Source: Antedon bifida (taxonomy: Eukaryota; Echinodermata; Crinoidea; Comatulida; Antedonidae). From it: a DNA stretch of 64,000 nucleotides. The stretch is taken from assembly GCA_963402885.1 (NCBI GenBank), contig OY727096.1:25153820-25217819 (forward strand). Reading direction: 5' to 3'. This document shows, one piece after another, positions 46,501 through 59,021 of this stretch (the first letter of the stretch is position 1; each line of letters starts with the position of its first letter). The translations under genes were made by a program, and so were the position numbers. Below the pieces are notes generated by a model. That model was not told the origin of the DNA. It did not search any database and saw only the letters and a list, made by a program, of their open reading frames with translations.

Positions 46501-49500
46501 AAGAATTAGGACCAATTATGTACTAACTTGACAAAATGAAACAGCATAGCCAAACAATAGAGGGTGCTACAATCTTCAGAACCAGATTCTGGTTTTAAAA
46601 TTTTTAGTAAATCAATTTTAGCAAAATTAATCAAATTTCAAGGTAATTGAATATTATAACATTTTATTTATTAATCCATATGGTGAAATTAACATTAATT
46701 AGGTGAATAGTAAATGGACAAACTAATAATAAATAACATTAATCAACATCTGCTTGAACAAGTTGCTTAAAAATGATTTTGAATTTAATTAAACAACAGA
46801 ATACAACAAAATACACTAATGTTGACATTATTCATGTTTCCATGTGTGTGTGTGATTAGTTTTTCGGTTTATTTAAACATTGTGTTATGCATAAGAATAT
46901 ATTTGTTGAAAATACATTAACATAATTTTGTGTGAACAACTAAAATTGATTTTTCAGTATTAACAGGTCTATTTTATTGCTTTATAATAATCTCAAAGGC
47001 ACATTACTAAAAATATGACAATGCTGGATCTCAATGAGACACAACAAAAAAAATAAGCAAAAACTAAAATCAAAATGATAAAGTAAAACAGCCAGAAAGA
47101 AATTGCAGAGCTTTCGGGCAACACCAGCACTTCCTCATAAATATTGTAATGAATAGATATTCTACTATGATTGGAATCTGTATTCAACTCTTGCAGATTC
47201 TAAAGTAAAGTTCTTAGAGGTGTTTTATACTTTTTTTTTAATGAATGTATTATGTTTTTCTAGACTTTACCCTTTAAAGAAACATTTTTAAGTTTAATTA
47301 TTAGCAATAGTTCTTCATGCTTGATTTTATTGAATGTTTTTTCCTAAAAATGAATTTTAGCAAATTTAAGAAGAATCTGAAGCTCTGTCTACTATCAAAC
47401 TAGTTTGGCTAAAAAAGTGTGATGTGCCCAAATATGGTATAGTAGTAGTGATAAATATGGTAGTGATATGATATCATGTCCATATATGGGCACATCACAT
47501 TTTTTTGACACATAAAGTTTGACGGTGTAGACAGAGCTTAAAGTTCACCAACTATATTAGTGGTAGTTTTCATGATTTCATTGAACGTATTTATGTTTTT
47601 CCGGGATTTTAGGCTTTAAAGAAATCTCTATTCAAGCCTGCTGCATTTTTCAAAGGGATTCTGCTACCATTGTGTGAGGTTAGTGACAATGACATCATAT
47701 TGTTCTCTGTATTATTCATGAATCCCTTTTATAGAATAGACATTATTTGTATGGCATCCATTTATATAATTCCTATTTGACAGTGTACATGTACACCAAT
47801 TACAGTGTAAAATATATACTTTATAACCATGGAAGAATTATTTAAATTATTTCATGTTTCGAATATAGTCCCATGGGGTCTGAGTACAAAATTTGACGAA
47901 CATTAGGAGGTGGGATTATACTGAGATTGCATTAACAATTGGATTGACCAAATTCTTGTGTCCACATTTTGTCTAAAATTAGGGGTGGGGATTACAGTGC
48001 AAGATTATATTTTACCATATAACCTTATACATAGCATAAAAATGATATTTAAAATTAATTATTTACATATTTTAGACAGTTATTTTTTTATAGTTTAAGT
48101 TAAAAATGTCAAAAATATGAAAATTACCATGCTATACAATGCATCCACTCTTCTCATTAAATTTGTGCCCAAAAGGCATCAAATTGTAAATGATGGCAAA
48201 CTCATGCAAGGCAAAACAACCACATCCAAAAAGACTCCTTTCCTATACAAATTTCCACCATGATTTTAGTATTATGTGACCCAGTCATAACAAGATATAA
48301 TACATGGTTTAGAAACCACACAAACGATTGAAATGACTTTCCACATACAGAGTCAAAAGTAACAACTAGTTCCTGGTATCTATTTCAAAGGCCAGCCAAC
48401 AAAAACAAATTATATAATAATTATCGATCTATGTTTTTTTAAAATTTTTTTTATGTAATATTATACACTTTCTTATATAAGTGAGGGGATAGTTCAAATT
48501 ACACAGTGAAATACCTACTCTTTTGTGTACATGTTGTAAATAGAGTGGCTATTATTAAACAAAAATATGAAAAATAAACGGTTTGGCAAAAAATGGTTGT
48601 GTGTACGACCAATGCAATCTCACAACAGGACACTGAGCTTGCCTTGCAAAGATAGGAACCCGTAACAGTCCTTTGATCTTACTACTATACTATAGTATGT
48701 ACATATTCTGTCTGTTAAAAGGTGTGGAACTGATCGTGTCGCATCCACAGATAAACCCTTTGATCTCTGGAGCTCAGCATCCTGTCTTGATACGACCTAA
48801 TGGGAACCGAGCTTGAAACTATCAAGGATTAATTAATAATAATGTATATTTCCGTAAATTAAAATATATTTGCTTTTATTCCTTTCTAGTGCGGGACGTG
48901 TACGCTGAGAGAGGCTACTGTCGTGGGTAGCATTGTAAGCAAGTGTTCTATCCCTGTTTTACATTCAAGCGCTGCTCTGCTCAAGATCTCAGAAATGGAC
49001 TACACCGGTGCCAACAGTATATTCCTCAAATTATTACTAGATAAAAAATATGCTTTACCGTACCGAGTCATTGATGCCGTTGTTTACCATTTTCTCAGGT
49101 AATCCATAGACTGTATAGAGTACTTTATCAATACAATACAAAGAATTTTCATTTATCTAAAAGAAAAAACCCAAATGAAGGCCAAATAGGGTTTTTAAAC
49201 ATTTCATAGAAAAGAGCCAAATAATTAAAACAGTATAAAAACAGTAGGAAACTATAAACTGGAAAAAAAAAACATACATAAAACAATAAAGAAATGTACT
49301 TGATCGATACTAACCCCCATTTCTTTAATGCTTTTTTCCATTGTCATATGGTATTCTTTTCGGAGTGTCGTTTTTGTCCGATATTCAATATAAATCTGAG
49401 AAATTCAAACAATTACTTTCTTTTTTTTAAGGTTTGTGAATGATAAAAGAGTGTTACCAGTTTTATGGCATCAGAGTTTGCTAACCTTCGTTCAACGATA

Positions 49501-49645
49501 CAAAGAGGATATATCAAGCGAACAAAAGGAAGCTCTGATGGAACTTTTGAGGGCGCACCCTCACGAAACTATCACGCCGGAGGTTAGGAGAGAATTAATG
49601 CACTCAAAATGTAGAGATGCAGAAGACATGGTAACAGAAGCATAA
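43596..49645 (+). CDS. BYSL: bystin (40S ribosome biogenesis factor), complete
   Basis: The orthologue of yeast Enp1 and human BYSL, which binds pre-40S particles in the nucleolus and nucleus and is needed for 18S rRNA maturation. Coding exons: 43596-43745, 44054-44145, 44407-44497, 44855-44987, 45130-45269, 45556-45653, 46178-46256, 47613-47678, 48890-49098, 49432-49645. All are GT-AG and in phase, giving 423 aa (human 437). A basic N-terminus ([10 protein letters not shown]) is followed by an acidic Glu/Asp stretch (about 90-120). The conserved bystin domain then runs to the end and includes [42 protein letters not shown] and the helical C-terminus. The ATG is the first in frame and gives the family's usual MGK start. 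At exon 2 the acceptor AG at 44052-44053 is required, because the AG four bases upstream would put a stop codon in frame. Introns carry one family A MITE and element D2. Confidence 0.97.
44597..44781. mobile_element. dispersed element family D, copy 2, bystin intron 3
   Basis: It has the same ordered blocks as 38854-39146 (TATGTCATG, GGAATATTGGG, ACAGTTTGATGGTTTCTAG, ACATCGATTGACCTGACCTA). It carries one instead of three of the 30-bp units. Confidence 0.75.
47380..47539. mobile_element. MITE family A, copy 8, bystin intron 7
   Basis: The left end is AAGCTCTGTCTACTATCAAA and the right end is TTTGACGGTGTAGACAGAGC plus TT. It has the family's internal TATGGTAGTGATATGATATC and GGGCACATCACAT blocks. 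The flanking TA is mutated on both sides. Confidence 0.85.
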
Positions 49646-50685
49646 TATTTAAATGAAAACAAAGAAGAAAACAAAAAGAAAACAGACTGAGAAGACGAAA
49701 AGATAAATTATTGTCCTCATAAAAACTAATTTGTTTTAATGTCACATAATAGTTATTCTATTTTTAAATATCATCATCATTTTTTTTTCTATTCTATGGA
49801 AGTGAATAACTTTATTAAAACTTAAAAATGGCCTATTCAAATTCTGTTTTTATTCATCTTCATTTTGCATGTTTTTTGGGGGGCAGTATAAGGAAAGTGT
49901 TAATGTCTTTTAATTTTAATATTTGTGATATGTGTATACCTTTAGCGGGTCTAATACTCATATCTGAGATTCAAATATGATGGTCATCACAAGAAATGGC
50001 ATGGGTTCATACTGTAAGATAGAACCACCAAATCTATTATATAAAAACTTGTGCGATAACCATTATAAAAACATAGATATAAGGTTTATGGTGTTTTGTT
50101 GTACATTATTTCTAAAGCTTTCCCTGGCAACGCAAGGAAGTAAGCGCATCGTAAGTGATTTGACCAATCACAAGCGATGGGATTATTTGAACTGTCTAAT
50201 TTCTAAGCTTTGATTGGTTGTTGGGTTTTTGTTTTGCCGCGAAATAGTAGATTGAAAGACTCGAGCTCATCGCGATTTTATCTGCACACAGTGTCCCTGT
50301 TAAATGCACTTAATACCTTTTGTGCGTATGGATCTATGTTACAATTTATTCATGCGTGAATTTCCATCTTTTTTAAAGAAATATTCTACATTTGTTTAAA
50401 GGTTACAGCACTATTTACCATTATTTTCTCTGCCGTTACAAACGTTGGATTGCTATTTCCTTGATATTAAATATTTATAAAATCTAAAACTGAAACCTGA
50501 TGAATTGCAACTAGTAAAGCGAAAGTATAGGCCTGGTATTGCAATAACTTTCGCTTGTTCCTAACGTATGATACAGTGTTAGAATGGAAATGCGTTCCTA
50601 TAAAGTTTAAAACTTGCACAATAGCGATCATATACGATAAAACTAAATACTGTATCAATCAATCAAACTTAGTTCCGACTTGGAC

Positions 50686-50965
50686 GCAACGTAATGCTAA
50701 TGACGTGCTATTTTATATTCTACCCCAAAAAAACCCCGAAACTTATGATGTAGCCTAAACTGTTCTGAGGCATTCGTCATGATTAACGATTATAATAACC
50801 CTCATAACGGAGTTTTTCGACGGTTTGAATGGTCACATACCAAGGGATGTCTCCTGAGATCACCGCGGAGTTTGATGTGAAAGGGGTATGGCGCAACGTA
50901 ATGCTAAGTAGGTGCTAATTTATATTCTACAAAAAAACGACCGAAACTCATGAGCGTGTCATGTG
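50686..50965. repeat. direct repeat pair, 207-bp offset
   Basis: GCAACGTAATGCTAA starts two copies (50686 and 50893). Both continue through TTTATATTCTAC and a C/A-rich run to GAAACTYATGA. The first bases resemble family B tips. Confidence 0.75.
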
Positions 50966-52573
50966 TAATAACTCTCATGAACAGTAACCCTAAATACTTT
51001 CAAATACTTGCATAATATTAACCAAACTTTGGTAAGTAACAGGAACTAATAAAACAGTGATATGCCGTAGTGGTTGCAGACAACATACTTTGATTCACAA
51101 ACAGAACGTCTGAGACTCTGAATCGGTGTAGTACACAGTGGCTTAGATGACGGAAGGAAAAGTAAAGAAGTTCCGCTCACTGGATGGTATGAAGAAGGAT
51201 ATCAGTCTGTCTATTGAAATAACCACATTACACACTCAAGTATATCTACCGATCTTATAGAAACAAAAGGTAACGGATCTACAGTGTTTCGGAACACTAG
51301 GTTCTAGACTGTGTTTCTACTTAACATAAAGATAAAATTTGTTAACACATGGTTCCATATGATACGTAGGCCTATTATAGCACGTGAGCTCAGAAACTTT
51401 TCCAGACGAAAACTGAAATGCCGACTGATGGACAAACATAAAAATGACTAGGCCTAATTAAATACAGACTTGGGCATTATCACGGGACACCGTATACTTA
51501 AAATTCCAAATTGATGTTCCAAAAAAATATATAGGCCTACTCCCAGATTGATTATTAATTGATTGTATAACTTTTTTAAATGGCTCCGATCTATTTATAG
51601 GCCTACAGATTATAACGTATTTACATTTTCCACCCTTCTCCATACCCATGATTGTTTTGTAAATATCAACCAAACTCAAAGAAGAGTGTGTTAATTTCAC
51701 TGCTGCCGACAAAAATAAATAGTTGTACAGAAGATTTCTTCAGACGTGAACACTAAGCAAACTTGCCGTTCTGTCGTTATGTTTGCTTTTTAGCCAGAGT
51801 GGGTATTCGATTCTAAACCACAATTCTGATTCCTTTTATTTCTTTTGCCAGCTTCACGACTTCCTCAAACATCTTCAATCTTCAAAGACATATGAAGAGA
51901 TAGTTTAAAGGATTATGTTCATTTGCATTTTTAAGAAATATTTCAGCTATCTTGGTAATTCTTTAACTAGAAAATAATTCGTTATTAATGATTTCTGTCT
52001 CAGAAAAAAAAGAGTGAGATTGAGCCTCTCGGCGCGTTTTATAATTTGTGCCTTGACAACCCTGCATTCTACCATGAACTAGAAACCAACATGTACAGCA
52101 CCAATCCAGCGAAACTCCGTCTAACACCACGAGTATGCCTAACAATTCATATATTGTCTCTGTGTTTGATGTAATGAGATAACGCCTCATAACAGTTTGA
52201 CAACTTCAGTAAAGTCACTGCAGTAACTGCAGTACACTTTTGACATGATCCCTTAGGCCTGTATTACCAACCAAATGAATATTGTTGAACCAAAGACAGG
52301 CAATTAAACCGTGTTAATTATTAACATCTAAACGTTATATTTAAAATGGCATAGCATGTAAAAATCTTATTTATTATTTTAGACGGTAGGCCCAGATTAA
52401 AAATGGCATTTTGAAACAATATTTCCTTGTTTCAAATGCTTTAAGCCTCAATCTAATATTTGACACAGTAATTTTAATGTACTGTATCACCTGATGTGTC
52501 CTGAACTACAAGTGATATCGAACGGAAATAATTATTGATTTGGATGTTGGTTTAGGCAATGGCGAAATAAGTT

Positions 52574-52600
52574 AGGCCAGGGAAGAGTTTAACTCTTCCT
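52574..52600. repeat. short palindrome
   Basis: CCAGGGAAGAGTT and AACTCTTCCTTGG are inverted copies with one mismatch and a 1-base centre. A similar CCAGGGAAGAG occurs at about 2763. Confidence 0.8.
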
Positions 52601-53332
52601 TGGTTAGGCTAATGTATTGCATAGAAACACAGTGTGGTCTTTTGAAAGAGTTACAATTGGTCAGACTATTAGGTTGGTCACTACGACGTACGCGCAACGC
52701 AAGTTTGAGTTCGGATTATCTGTCCGCTGGTGTCGGGTCAAGAGGGAAACAAACTTTTAGTTATTAAATCAGAGAGTGTTAGGCCACGGGGCCAATCTCG
52801 AGGGGCCTTCTTTTCACGTACGTTATTAGGCCTATGTAATTGTATGTCATTTTTTGATACATACAATAGTAGGTCTACAAACAGCTTTATCAAATCATAT
52901 TGCGAAAATAATGATGTACAATGGTTTAGAAATGAAAATGATGAAATGGGGTCTCAGGAAACCAGCAAGATTTGTATGAAAGAGTCTATTGTAATTTTAA
53001 TTTTTTTAAAATTATAATTATACAGATAATTTAGTAGGCTAGATCCTTCGAATCCGTTTTCGTTTCGGGATCCGGTAATTAGATGATTCGGCTAAAATGG
53101 TGCAATCGCAGCCGGGTACTTATCCTGTTTTGTTTATTGTATGTTTTTTTGTCAGTGTTCATTCATCTATATAGTAATTTAACCATACAGCATACATATA
53201 GTATTGTTACGTGCTGACCCGTGACGCTCAATAATAAAGGCAGTATTGGATCTATTATTGTCATAATACGTAGAATTTTATATACAAAGGTTTAATATAC
53301 TGTATTTGACGATTGGAATCATCAATGCCGGA

Positions 53333-53346
53333 TTCTACAGATATCG
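53333..53346 (+). other. possible 5' noncoding exon end of the Patched-like gene
   Basis: A consensus donor GTAAGT at 53347 follows CTACAGATATCG. The Patched-like coding exon has a good acceptor at 55868-55869 whose upstream frame is closed by stops, so an upstream noncoding exon is expected. Linking this donor to that acceptor is a guess. Confidence 0.2.
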
Positions 53347-53615
53347 GTAAGTAAGCAAGCTTATATTCGTCAATTTTGAACATTTATCATTGATAACATA
53401 AGACTAGGCCTACTGTTCTATATAACGGTGGGATATGTTAACTATATTTTTGATATAAAAATCTCTCTGGTATAGGTGGGTCTCGTTTAAAATATCTATT
53501 ATTCTTCAGCCATGCGTAACGAAGCTTCAATGTAAATTCAAGTGATTTCATTTTAATTTTCACTGAAAAATTAATATAGTAATTGTTAGTTCATGGTTGG
53601 TTTATATAAAATGAG

Positions 53616-53665
53616 TCACCAACGCAAGGGAGTTGTTCAACTCCCTATCACCACTTAGTTGGTGA
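53616..53665. repeat. two-level hairpin
   Basis: TCACCAAC (53616) pairs with GTTGGTGA (ending 53665). Inside it GGGAGTTG pairs with CAACTCCC. Probably a small fold-back element. Confidence 0.8.
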
Positions 53666-53995
53666 ATCCACGATTGGAATAGTGTCCTCCCCCCACCCCG
53701 CGGAATGTAAGGAGTCACTGAAACGTACACCTATGTTTTCTACCTCGCCACCCCCAACTCCCCGGATCCGCCCGATCTCCTTTTATAATTATTATATACT
53801 ACGTCAATAGGCCTAGCTAATATATCCAGATATCTCAGATCATATAAAACAACTACCTGTTGACATGGAGGTTCTATATCATGAAACTTAGTTTAGGTTC
53901 TAGACCGAAATTAGTAAAACGATAAATATGTTGGAACATATGACGTTATATACATAATATAATACATGAGCTCGTATTTTGACAAAAATCGAAAC

Positions 53996-54055
53996 GCTGA
54001 CATGGTGGATTAACATATAAAAAGAGACAATAAATACAGACTTGGGGCAAGTCTA
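53996..54055. repeat. dispersed repeat shared with 62645-62712
   Basis: CTGACATGGTGGATTAACAT, AAAAAGAGACAATAAATACA and GACTTGGGGCAAGTCTAC align with GGTGTGGACTAACAT-like sequence, AAAAAAAGACAATGACTACA and GATTTGGGGAAAGTCTAC near 62.7 kb. Family unknown. Confidence 0.65.
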
Positions 54056-55867
54056 CATGAAACTATACATAAGAAACATGATTCCCGACAGACTTTAATT
54101 TCCTATTATATCCACACATCAACAACAGGTACATTAAAAATGTATGTATGAATGAATTAAACCAACAGGGGGTCACAAAAGTTCACACCATTCTTTCCTT
54201 TTACGTCATATATTGGTAGTCAAACTTACTTTGTAATGGATCTCTTGATGTAATCGGCAAGGTGATTTTTACAGTCGTTTCAACCACGGTATATACCCTC
54301 CATCATCCCAAGCAAGCTAGAACATTAGTAGGCCTAGAGCTACAATAGATCATTAGCACAGATGTACCGGCAGGTACCCTATTGTACCAGAAAAAGCTCA
54401 GCCATTTTAAGATTTTATAGCCAAAAGTGTAATTTTTAGCTAGCATTATAGCCTACATTCATGGTCAAAATCCCCTCTACATTTGGAAAAAATCGAATTC
54501 GAATGACCGGTATTTAACAATAATGGTTCGTGAATTCCAGGAATGACATTACTTCAGTAGAATTGGGATTGGAAATGGATGGATGCCAATTTGTTGGTAT
54601 GGTACCAAAAATGAAGATAGTATATGTGACATGTGAGATGGTTTTATCCAAAAAGTCTCGACGCCGTTTGTGTTTTTACAATGTTTTATGGAATTTAATA
54701 AAAATGTGTATTTGATCAGGTCTAGAAAAGGGTGCTAATGCTTGAAACGCAACACGAGGACGAACATGACTTGTTATTGGTCATCTCACTGTTACGTCTA
54801 CTGGACGTCCGTGTGCGTTGCGTCTAGTGCGAGCCAAGGAGAGGGATGGGGATGTGTTCGCACCACCATAAGCGGCCTTTAAAAACACCCTTCCTATATT
54901 TCAAGAAACCAATGCATGCTACTAATGTATGCAATAAATATTAAATCCAGTCGACACCAAACCATATGTACGAGGACGTACACACACAAGGGCTTCGTGG
55001 AAGATTTTTTTCTGTCATAAGCACTAGCATCATTATAATGAAATGTTGACAATTAGTGCGTAGTTAAACCTACCATTATAATAAATCGATGTGACTGTAT
55101 AAATTATACCTAGGCCTATACCGGTAAGAATCAGTTTCATGTTAGTGTTTTTATTGTAAAGTAAATAACTGTATACAATATGGTAGATCAATTTGGTAAA
55201 TATTCATAATTTACACATTATAATTAGGCTATCATTAATGAATGTACGAAAGCATGGAATCTCTTAAAGCTTGTTGCTATAGGCCTACGATGTAGGCGTT
55301 AAACGTCAATCAGAAAGCATTGTTACAAACAACAGTAGGCCTAATGTTTACAGTGTCGTGGGTGAGGATTGGGGAATTATCAACGTACTGTGAATAAATA
55401 CTAATCAAAATCGTGTAATCTGTGCACACGCGAGGACCAAACAAACCGTTATACTGATATGATAGGAGCAGCAGACGTGTACTCGAGAAATAAATGCGTG
55501 TTGGATTATCATTCGTGTTACTGTAGCCTACTGATTATTATGCGTATTTTACATACAGCAACGGAAGCCTTAAAGCTAATTTATATTTTTCTGAAAGAAA
55601 ACCTGTGTGTTTAAATGCTCTATTACGTACATTCAATCAATGACGTCATTGCACATCAAGAAACACATTTATTACAGTATCTCTTTTGTATCACATGTGG
55701 TACCTGTATCATGAACGGTTAGGTTGATGTTAGGTTATAATGGTACTGGGAGATACAGTATAGGTGAACACATGTGATGTTTTATTACCAAATATTCCTA
55801 TGATACTGGAGACGTCTAGATACAGTACCGAGAATCGGGTAAAATAACCCTTGTTTTTTGTTCTTAT

Positions 55868-55869
55868 AG
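55868..55869 (+). other. acceptor site upstream of the Patched-like start codon
   Basis: A T-rich tract (TTGTTTTTTGTTCTTATAG) ends in AG 21 bases before the ATG at 55891. Upstream stops close the frame, so the 5' UTR is probably spliced. Confidence 0.55.
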
Positions 55870-55890
55870 GTTTGAAAGTTTTGATTCATC

Positions 55891-58870
55891 ATGAAGGCAG
55901 ATTGTATAGAAAGGCCGCTGGCCCGAATGTATTATGCTTATGGTTGTTGGCTTGCTAAACACCCTCTGCTAGTCCTGATCGTCTCCATAGTGGTGACTGG
56001 AATATTGGGAGCTGGAATCGCACTTCTAGAAATAGAAACGGACGCAGAAACACTATTTACGCCTGATCAAAGCGATGGTAAACTTGAACGAGAGCTTGAA
56101 GAAACGTTCTTTAACGACACAATGACTGTGAATGGCACTTTAGCCAATCGCTTAACAAGACCCACGGCAACTGCAAGCGTCATACTAGTTATCAAAGACC
56201 CGCGTAAGAGCATCATTGGCATAGATGCGATTCGGGATATTTTAAGAATAGACCAAGATATTAAAACTAAAATTAAAAGTATTGACGAAAGAACTTATTC
56301 GTCTCTGTGCCTGATGTACTTTGGAAGATGTCCTTCAAACGATATCATTGACGTGTTTCAGTACATCGACAGTGAAGATCAGTACATGACTCTAACGTAC
56401 CCTGATGGCGTACTTGCCAATAAACCATATTTTATCGGTTCATCCATTGGAGGCGTGTATATTGTAAATGGAAACCAACTAGTCAACGGCACGGCTGTTA
56501 GACTATATTATGCATTGTCTTCAATGCCTAGCAGTTACGAATGGGAGGATGATTTTATCAAGTATATAGACGAACTGAAATCAACAGAAGTTGAGGCATA
56601 TGGCGCGGTATCATCGTCACTTTCTAAAGCTCTTGATCAGGCTAGAGAGGATACCAACCCACAAATTGTTTTATGTATATTAATCCTAGTGACGTTTTCT
56701 GTGTTGAGTAGCACGAAATCTGACTGTGCACAGAATAAACCGATATTGGCGCTGCTAGGTGTGGTGTCAGCCGGCCTAGCCACTTTTTCTACAATCGGGC
56801 TAATGAGCTACTTTGGAGTGAAATTCAATGTACTGATTACTGCAACCCCAGTGCTTGTTATAAGTAAGTATGCGTGTAGGCCATCATTTCTGGTAATAAG
56901 AAGCCACTAAATAAACGTTGCAAAATGTTTGTTTGCAAGCTCTCGAGTAGGCCTATGTTCGAGGCTGCAAATCAAAGTTGAGTAATAATATATTATAAGT
57001 ACTGTAATTTGACATCATCATCATGAAAGTCCGTGTTCTCACTCTTCCAATGGGTAGACTAATACACTCGCTGGTATTCTTCCTTGGCGTCATCCAAACA
57101 TATTTTCATGCTTTCTTTCTTTCCTTATCTTTCCACGTTTTAGGCGTTGGTGTTGACGACATGTTCATCCTTCTTGCGGCATGGAGAAAGACCAGCATTC
57201 GAGCAAAGATTGAACACAGAATGGGAGAAGCGATGCAAGAAGCAGCCCTCTCAATCACAATAACGAGTCTAACCAACACTCTGGCATTTGCCTTCGGCGG
57301 AATATCGCCATTCCCTGCCGTGCAAGCATTTTGTTTATACACTGGTGTAGCTGTTATGTTTGATTTTGCATACCAGGTGACATTTTTCTCAGCTTTCATG
57401 GTTCTTACCGGAAAGCGTGAACGAGCTAACCGGCACGCGGTCACGTGCTTGACAATACTTCCCAAAAACAAATCGACATCAACCGCATATCAGATCTGCT
57501 GTTCTGGCGGCTCTGATAAATTAGACATTGGAGGCCAAGAAAAACATCCCCATGTCATCATGAAATTTTTCAGAGACGTATATGGCGAGTTTTTAATGAA
57601 TGGATGGACAAAATTATTTGTACTGTTCATCTACTTAGCATATCTGTCGATTTCAATATTATTTATAACTCAAATGAAAATAGGAATTGAGCGACGACTA
57701 TTAGCCCCGAAAGATACTGCCATCGAACGCTATTACACACAAGAAGCAGACACATTCAAACTGTTTGGTGCGCAGATTTGCATATTCTTTGACGAAGAGC
57801 TCGAGTATTGGAATAAATCTGTTCAAGACCAAATAAACAATGATATTGTTCAATTTGAAACAAGTGGTTTATATCACCCTCACCGGTTCACCACGTTTTG
57901 GCTGAAGGATTATTTAGCGTATTTGAATAATCCTCAAGCGATCGCAAAGCAGGATTTCATGCGTAATTTAAGCAGATTCTTGGCAGATCCTAGATATTTA
58001 CAGTATAACCTAGATATAGTTTTTAACGAAAGAAATGACGGTATACTCGCATCTCGAGCGTACGTTTTATCAAAAGACATCGATACTTCTAGTCGTGAAC
58101 AGGACCTCGCGAGGACATCTCGAGATCTAGCTGAACAATCAACTCTTCCAATGCATGTCTTCAATCCAGAATTCATTTACTATGATCAATACTTCTTTAT
58201 ATTACCCAACACGATTAAGAATATGATATACGCCGCAGTCGCCATGTTATTTATTTCATTACTTCTAATTCCAAGACCACTTGTTTCGCTTTGGGTCGTT
58301 CTCACCATCATTTCTATCGAGCTTGGAGTGTTGGGCTTTATGACGGCATGGAACATTAACTTAGATTTTCAATCTAGTATTTTTGTGACACTTAGCACGG
58401 GCTTTAGTGTTGATTTCTCCGCTCATATAGCGTACACGTACTCTGTAGCCCCATACAAACTGGGCAACAAGCGAACGATATATGCGTTGTACTCGGTTGG
58501 AATGCCAATGCTACAGGCAGGTCTTTCAACCGTTTTAGGACTTCTAGCCCTCAGCAACGCTAGCACGTACATTTTAAGTGCAGTGTTCAAAATCATATTC
58601 TTAGTGACTGTTATAGGTGTGATACACGGACTCATTTTCTTGCCTGTGTTTTTATCGGTTCTTGGGTCGTGGAAGAAAATTCGTCAGGTTATTTTACGTC
58701 ACGAACCGATTGAACTTGAACAGTTAAATTCATCAGCACGAGATGTATACGTTGTTGATAATAATTCAAAAAATGCAACTGATAATGGAAGTACTTATGA
58801 TATTAATATTAATGGGAAAGTAGAAATAGATGATAATTTTGCTATATTTGAAGACGAAACGTGTTTATAG
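55891..58870 (+). CDS. Patched-domain (PTCHD3/PTR-like) RND membrane protein, complete
   Basis: A 12-TM-type sterol-sensing, RND-related protein of the Patched/dispatched/PTR group, expected at the plasma membrane or in endosomes. Exons are 55891-56863 and 57144-58870; GT-AG, joined after one base of codon 325, giving 899 aa. TM1 is at about 23-47, followed by a large extracellular loop (about 50-255) with NxT/S sites. The sterol-sensing domain starts at about 258. The RND motif GVDD is at 327-330 and is created by the splice (the ...LVI / S-V-GVDD join). A second loop lies at about 490-675. The second TM half contains the matching GFSVDFSAH motif. A 60-residue cytoplasmic tail is rich in Asn/Asp. 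Both acidic motifs expected for ion-driven transport are present. The closest groups are vertebrate PTCHD3 and nematode PTR proteins, which often occur as few-exon expanded families in invertebrates. Ligand or cargo is unknown. Patched itself is much longer, so I exclude it. Confidence 0.93.
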
Positions 58871-59015
58871 TATTTAAATAATGAATAATACTGTGTAAAC
58901 AGTTGGTGTCAGATGCAACTACTACTTGAACATGCCATGTGTTCTGCGCACGCTCAAATAACATTTACAATCTACTGATGCGTACGCATCGTAGTATTTT
59001 GGCGTTGCACTGTGC

Positions 59016-59021
59016 AATAAA
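59016..59021 (+). terminator. candidate poly(A) signal of the Patched-like gene
   Basis: AATAAA lies about 145 bp after the stop codon. A second AATAAA is at 59094-59099. Either could be used. Confidence 0.4.

Larger units (their letters stand above)
49646..55869. other. intergenic, bystin 3' side to Patched-like gene
   Basis: It begins with the bystin 3' UTR, in which 49738-49850 resembles family C (GTGAATAACTTTATTAAA). No complete gene was found. It holds fold-back fragments of family B (50120-50222, about 52690, 54738-54837), a direct repeat pair, two hairpins and a dispersed repeat at 53996-54055. Minus-strand frames at 51458-51712 and 51963-52190 have no recognisable family and include repeat octamers, so they are not called. 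Confidence 0.5.

Noticed and set aside
51458-52190. Two minus-strand frames of 84 and 75 codons as a possible two-exon gene
   Set aside because: No recognisable domain. The first frame runs through AGGCCT repeat octamers and no convincing splice pair connects them.
52730-53017. 95-codon plus-strand frame
   Set aside because: It lacks an ATG at its start, contains repeat octamers and ends in low-complexity sequence.
57023-57143. N-terminal extension of the second Patched-like exon frame
   Set aside because: This is intron read-through. The acceptor at 57142-57143 joins exon 1 in frame and restores the GVDD motif.
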